From Arthrobacter sp. fls2-241-R2A-200 (GTDB lineage Bacteria; Actinomycetota; Actinomycetes; Actinomycetales; Micrococcaceae): a DNA stretch of 64,000 nt. Under the pieces are notes generated by a model. It was given only the letters and a program-made list of their open reading frames with translations. It did no database searches and was not told where the DNA came from. The translations under genes were made by a program, and so were the position numbers. Positions 60,240 to 64,000 of the stretch are shown here, one piece after another. The stretch lies in assembly GCF_030209745.1 (NCBI RefSeq), contig NZ_JARVRJ010000017.1, positions 124,001-188,000 of the forward strand, given 5' to 3'. Positions within the stretch are counted from its first letter, which is position 1; each line of letters starts with the position of its first letter.

Positions 60240-63008
60240 TTACGAGGCGGCCGTCACCAGCCCCGCGCCAACACCCTCACTGCCAACACCCTCCGCGCCC
60301 TTGGTCCCCGAAACGTGGTCAGCGAACACCCGGTACCCGCGGTCATGATCAAAGCCGTGGATTTCCCGCGTGTCCAAAGCCGCCATGAACTCCAAGGTCT
60401 GCCGTGTGATGACCTGGCCCGGGACAAGGATAGGGAAGCCCGGCGGGTAGGGAGTGACAAAACCTGCGGAGACCACCTCCTGCCCGGCGGCGACTGCAGC
60501 CGCTACTTCCTCAGCTGAGAAGTAGCGCGTGGAATCCGGCTTATAGCTTTCGAAGTAGGCGGCCCGAATGTCCCCGTCCTCGCAAGCGTCGGCTGTGCGG
60601 AAGCGCTCAGCGAAGGTGCTGAAGTCCGGCAAAGGTGGCGTCTGTCCCACCCCGACCGACCCTCGGCCGGTGGGGTGTGTTGAGCCTGGGCGTACGGTGC
60701 CCTGAGAGTCCTCGAAGCCCTCCGCAAGCTTGACCAGCACCTCGATCAGGTAGGCCACGGAACTGCGCGATGTGCCGATGTTGGTCATGAACAGCACGGT
60801 GTTCCGGGACGTCTTATTCACCTGGATCCCGTGACCGTCCATCAGATAGCTGTGGCGGAACGTGTCGCCGTCGATCCCTGTCCTGCTGATGTCCAGCGTG
60901 AGGCGGCTGGGGTCAATGACGAATTCGTCGCGCTGCCATGCGTCCTGGAGCTCGGCCAGGCCTTCCCGCAACGGCATGGTTGAGCTGGTCTCCCGGTACT
61001 GGTCCTCAATGAGGTCCCGCGACGAGAGAACCCGGAAGTACTTCCGCAGCAGGGGATGGCGGGCCACGGCCTGCGCCACTGAGACGGCGAGGTCGGACTG
61101 TTTCTGGACCAGGCCGTAACCTTCCAGCTCCACTTGGCGCCGTCCGATGTCCAGGGACGCCAGGATTTGGTAGTTCGGCGACGTGGACGTGTGGGTCATA
61201 TACGCCTCGCGGAAAGACTCACTGTTGGACGAGGCGAAGTCCTGGTCGAACACGTGGATCATGGAGCCTTGGCGCAGCGAGGTCAACGTCTTGTGGGTTG
61301 ACTGGGTGGCATACACCCGGATCCGTGCGACGGCGGGGTCAGGCACCAGCCGCTCCCGGATCCATGCCTCGTCGGCAACGGGTTCGCCGGTGACCGGATC
61401 ATGCAGTGCCTTGGCCTGTGCCGCGTGCCGGGCGGCGTAGGCGGGATCAGCGAACGACGCCGTCAGGCTCGCGGCCGCCGCCATGGCCGTACGACGGCGG
61501 TACACCGGATGGGAGCGCGCGAAGGCAAACCACGCCTCGTCCCAGAGAAAAACGAGGTCCGGTTTGATGGCGAGGCATTCCTCCATGACCCGTTCGGCGT
61601 CGTAAACCACTCCGTCGAAGGTGCAGTTGGTCAGCGTGACCATCTTGACCTCGTGAAGGCGCCCGGCACGCCGGTACTCCAACAATCGCCGCTTCAGGCT
61701 TGCCACCGGGACAGCACCGTAAAAGGCGTACTTGTCCAAAGGGTATGCATCCAGGTACGAGACACGGGCGCCGGCAAGCACGAAAGCGTAGTGGTGGGAT
61801 TTGTGGCAGTTGCGGTCCACCAGCACCACATCGCCGGGGGCAAGCATTGATTGGTGGACGATCTTGTTGGCCGTGGACGTTCCGTTGGTGACGAAGTAGG
61901 TCCGCTGGGCACCAAACGCCCGGGCTGCGAGATCCTGTGCACGCTTGATGGATCCGTGGGGGTCAAGCAAGGAGTCCAGCCCCCCGGAGGTCGCAGACGT
62001 TTCGGCCAGCAAGAGATTCGTCCCATAGAAGTCGGCCATGTCCCTGATCCAAGGGGAGTTACCAACGGACGCGCCGCGGGAAATCGGGAGCGCGTGGAAG
62101 ACGCTTGCGGGCCTGCGGCTGTATTCCTGCAGGGCGGTGAAGAACGGTGTCTCGTATCGCTCTGCAACGCCGGACAGGAGGGAAAGGTGCAGGTCCAAGT
62201 GGTCCTGCCTGCGGAAAATCCGCCGGAACCCCTTGGTCAAGGAACCTGCCAAGGACTCGATGGACACACCCGCAACCAGGTAGACATCCAGTTCCGGTCG
62301 GATTCCGGAAACAGCCTCGGCCAAACCAAGAATGCGCCGCAGTGGCCGGGCCGACTCCAAGCCCTGGTCCGAGTGCGGGGCCAGGAATTTACGGAGATCC
62401 CGGCCCAAAGGCTGTGTGCTGCGGTATGAAAAGCCCGGGCGCAGAATGACAGCCTGGATATCCGGGTTGAGGAGGACGGCAACCAAAGCATCCTCGTAGC
62501 TGGGCACCACGTTGATGGCGTACGTGAAGGCGTCCGAAGGCCGGGCTTGTGCGGCCATATCCGCTTTGAGCGATTCGGCCTCGAAGTGATCCAGGGTGTC
62601 CACCACCAGCACCTCGAAGCGGGGACGCTCCGGGCCGCCGGCACCGGCCACGCCATCATCGTCCAAAGGCTCGACGACGGCGCCGGTACCGGACTCGGTT
62701 GCGGCCGCGAGGGGAAGGTTGGACAAACCCGACAGGAGGTCGAGCGCGGAGCGGGGATCGCCGTCGTCGACGAAGTGGCGCAACTGTGCCACTACCGCTA
62801 CCCCCGGCTGCGCCCAATACGGTTCCACGGCCTCCAGAAGGGCGAAGGCCCGGCCGATCTGCGAGCCGAGGTCCGGGTCCGACGAATCGCTGTGACGGCC
62901 CGACGCCAATTGCTTGATGGCGTATCCCAGGAACTCCCAGGCGTCGGCGCGGGAACGCCAGGCCCGGCTGGGCGTGCCAATGGTGGGGGACGGGGAGTGG
63001 TTGCTCAT
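60240..63008 (-). CDS. PLP-dependent ornithine/lysine/arginine decarboxylase
   Basis: 922 aa, in the size range of fold type I Orn/Lys/Arg decarboxylases but extended at the N-terminus. A wing domain near residues 85-200 (VVDTLDHFEAESLK) is followed by the PLP core: FVTNGTSTANKIVHQSMLAP, VDRNCHKSHHYAFVLAGA, DEAWFAFARSHPVYRRRT, and the Schiff-base Lys573 in ATQSTHKTLTSLRQGSMIHV. The C-terminal domain has PYPPGFPILVPGQVITRQTL. Decarboxylates a basic amino acid to a polyamine. The ATG at 63008 is preferred to the upstream TTG at 63029. It follows an amino-acid permease gene by 34 bp, suggesting an uptake-and-decarboxylation pair. Confidence 0.93.
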   Translation of the reverse strand: MSNHSPSPTIGTPSRAWRSRADAWEFLGYAIKQLASGRHSDSSDPDLGSQIGRAFALLEAVEPYWAQPGVAVVAQLRHFVDDGDPRSALDLLSGLSNLPLAAATESGTGAVVEPLDDDGVAGAGGPERPRFEVLVVDTLDHFEAESLKADMAAQARPSDAFTYAINVVPSYEDALVAVLLNPDIQAVILRPGFSYRSTQPLGRDLRKFLAPHSDQGLESARPLRRILGLAEAVSGIRPELDVYLVAGVSIESLAGSLTKGFRRIFRRQDHLDLHLSLLSGVAERYETPFFTALQEYSRRPASVFHALPISRGASVGNSPWIRDMADFYGTNLLLAETSATSGGLDSLLDPHGSIKRAQDLAARAFGAQRTYFVTNGTSTANKIVHQSMLAPGDVVLVDRNCHKSHHYAFVLAGARVSYLDAYPLDKYAFYGAVPVASLKRRLLEYRRAGRLHEVKMVTLTNCTFDGVVYDAERVMEECLAIKPDLVFLWDEAWFAFARSHPVYRRRTAMAAAASLTASFADPAYAARHAAQAKALHDPVTGEPVADEAWIRERLVPDPAVARIRVYATQSTHKTLTSLRQGSMIHVFDQDFASSNSESFREAYMTHTSTSPNYQILASLDIGRRQVELEGYGLVQKQSDLAVSVAQAVARHPLLRKYFRVLSSRDLIEDQYRETSSTMPLREGLAELQDAWQRDEFVIDPSRLTLDISRTGIDGDTFRHSYLMDGHGIQVNKTSRNTVLFMTNIGTSRSSVAYLIEVLVKLAEGFEDSQGTVRPGSTHPTGRGSVGVGQTPPLPDFSTFAERFRTADACEDGDIRAAYFESYKPDSTRYFSAEEVAAAVAAGQEVVSAGFVTPYPPGFPILVPGQVITRQTLEFMAALDTREIHGFDHDRGYRVFADHVSGTKGAEGVGSEGVGAGLVTAAS

Positions 63009-63042
63009 GTGTAGTTTTTTCTCTTTCAAACTGACGGAACGG

Positions 63043-64000
63043 CTATGCGGTCAGGCCACTGCGGATACGGCCCCGGTACGCGTACCAACCCGCCACCAGC
63101 AGTGGCGCAAGGACCAGCAGCGACGCCAGCACCCAACGGCCGGTTTCGGAAAAGCCCATGGTGACCAGCACGAAGGCCAGGAACCCGAGGGTCAAGTATG
63201 ACGTGAAAGGGGCACCGAAGAGCCGGAACGCGGGCCTGGTGGCTTTGCCGGTCTTGACCCAGGACTGCAGTTTGATGTGGCACAACATGATGGTGGCCCA
63301 GCCGCCGATGATGCCCACAGCCGAGATCTCAAGCACGATCTCGAAGACCTGTGAGGGAACTATGGCGTTCAGACCCACGCCCACCAAGGTGATTGCCGCG
63401 GTCAGGAGGATTCCGCCGTAAGGGACTCCTGACGCGCTGATCCTGGCGGTGAAGCGGGGAGCCGAGCCATTGAGCGCCATGGAGCGCAGAATCCGGCCCG
63501 TTGAGTAAAGCCCTGCGTTGAGGCTGGAGAGCGCGGCGGTCAAGACCACGAAGTTCATCACCGACGCCGAGACGGCCCCGGCCTGCGGGTCGCCGAGGTG
63601 GGAGAAGAAGGTCACGAACGGTGATTCGCCTGCCTTGTACATCGTGAAAGGCAGCAAAAGGGACAGCAACAGAACAGAGCCAACGTAGAAGATGCCGATC
63701 CGAAGCACCACGGTGTTGACGGCCTTGGGCATGACCTTGTGGGGGTTGGCTGTTTCGCCCGCGGCAGTGCCCACGAGCTCAACCGCGGCGTAGGCGAACA
63801 CGACGCCGCTGATCGCCAGGAGCGGCGCCACGGCTCCGGTGGGGAACACTCCGCCGTTTTCAGCGATGATGTTCAGCCCCGGAATGCCGACGTCGGTCCT
63901 GCCGCCAAAGACGATAAAGCAGACGCCCACCACTAGGAACGCCACCAATGCGCCCACCTTGATGAGGGCGAACCAAAATTCCATCTCGCCGAAGATTTTG
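63043..64000 (-). CDS. APC-superfamily amino-acid permease (C-terminal part; continues beyond window)
   Basis: About 319 residues visible of an expected ~470; the frame is open through the right edge (the codons before the first visible Met read KIFGE, as in AnsP/CycA/GABA-permease relatives: GEMEFWFALIKV). Eight or so helices with VVFAYAAVELVGTAAGETAN, NPHKVMPKAVNTVVLRI, LNAGLYSTGRILRSMALNG and SASGVPYGGILLTA. Probably imports the substrate of the adjacent decarboxylase, and likely the first gene of that unit. Confidence 0.9.
   Translation of the reverse strand, partial: KIFGEMEFWFALIKVGALVAFLVVGVCFIVFGGRTDVGIPGLNIIAENGGVFPTGAVAPLLAISGVVFAYAAVELVGTAAGETANPHKVMPKAVNTVVLRIGIFYVGSVLLLSLLLPFTMYKAGESPFVTFFSHLGDPQAGAVSASVMNFVVLTAALSSLNAGLYSTGRILRSMALNGSAPRFTARISASGVPYGGILLTAAITLVGVGLNAIVPSQVFEIVLEISAVGIIGGWATIMLCHIKLQSWVKTGKATRPAFRLFGAPFTSYLTLGFLAFVLVTMGFSETGRWVLASLLVLAPLLVAGWYAYRGRIRSGLTA

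Overview
The window reads as chromosomal DNA of a high-GC Gram-positive actinobacterium, most likely Arthrobacter or Paenarthrobacter (Micrococcaceae). The evidence is menaquinone rather than ubiquinone genes, a mycobacterial-type menG-menJ-polyprenyl synthase set, an APS-reductase sulfur operon driven by a ferredoxin-type sulfite reductase, a LAxTG sortase substrate with chaplin-like repeats, and frequent GTG/TTG starts. The genus is inferred from gene content, not from a database search.

Region 1 (1-16.9 kb) is a cell-envelope polysaccharide locus. It has a truncated GT4 glycosyltransferase, a Wzm/Wzt-type ABC exporter, two paralogous CgeB-like glycosyltransferases plus a third giant one, a UDP-ManNAc dehydrogenase (wecC), an alpha/beta-hydrolase, a membrane-anchored Rossmann-like protein, and, on the other strand, a secreted DUF4434-like protein and UDP-GlcNAc 2-epimerase (wecB). 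WecB plus WecC would supply UDP-ManNAc uronic acid for an exported polymer. The first ~9 kb is visibly richer in A+T than the rest.

Region 2 (16.4-25.7 kb): an Lrp/AsnC regulator diverges from a three-gene 2-oxo acid dehydrogenase operon (E1 alpha, E1 beta, E2). A convergent copper group follows (YcnI, a membrane protein, CopC), then a pyruvyltransferase-like protein and a metallo-beta-lactamase-fold hydrolase.

Region 3 (25.8-34.7 kb) encodes surface and secreted proteins: a Val/Pro-rich exported protein, a chaplin-like repeat protein with a LAxTG sorting signal, an MFS transporter, a subtilase with three SLH-like repeats, a PAP2 phosphatase and a DUF2510 membrane protein.

Region 4 (34.8-45.9 kb) is the menaquinone region: menC, menD, a convergent polar amino-acid ABC transporter, menF (isochorismate synthase), then menG, menJ and a long-chain polyprenyl diphosphate synthase. 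The terminator of the amino-acid transporter operon appears to lie inside the menD coding sequence.

Region 5 (45.9-48.5 kb) holds a gene with an AbiEi-like N-terminus and a DUF559/Vsr-like nuclease C-terminus. It is bracketed by two ~86-bp palindromic elements in inverted orientation, and is the best candidate here for an undescribed element. A SUKH-like small protein and a TRIC-family channel follow.

Region 6 (48.5-59.3 kb) is sulfur assimilation: a sirohydrochlorin chelatase, sulfite reductase, cysH (APS reductase), cysD, cysN, homocysteine methyltransferase, an Ssu-like ABC importer and a luciferase-like monooxygenase.

Region 7 (59.4-64 kb): a secreted repeat protein, a large Orn/Lys/Arg decarboxylase, and an amino-acid permease cut by the window end. 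I saw no rRNA, tRNA, CRISPR array, transposase or prophage genes.
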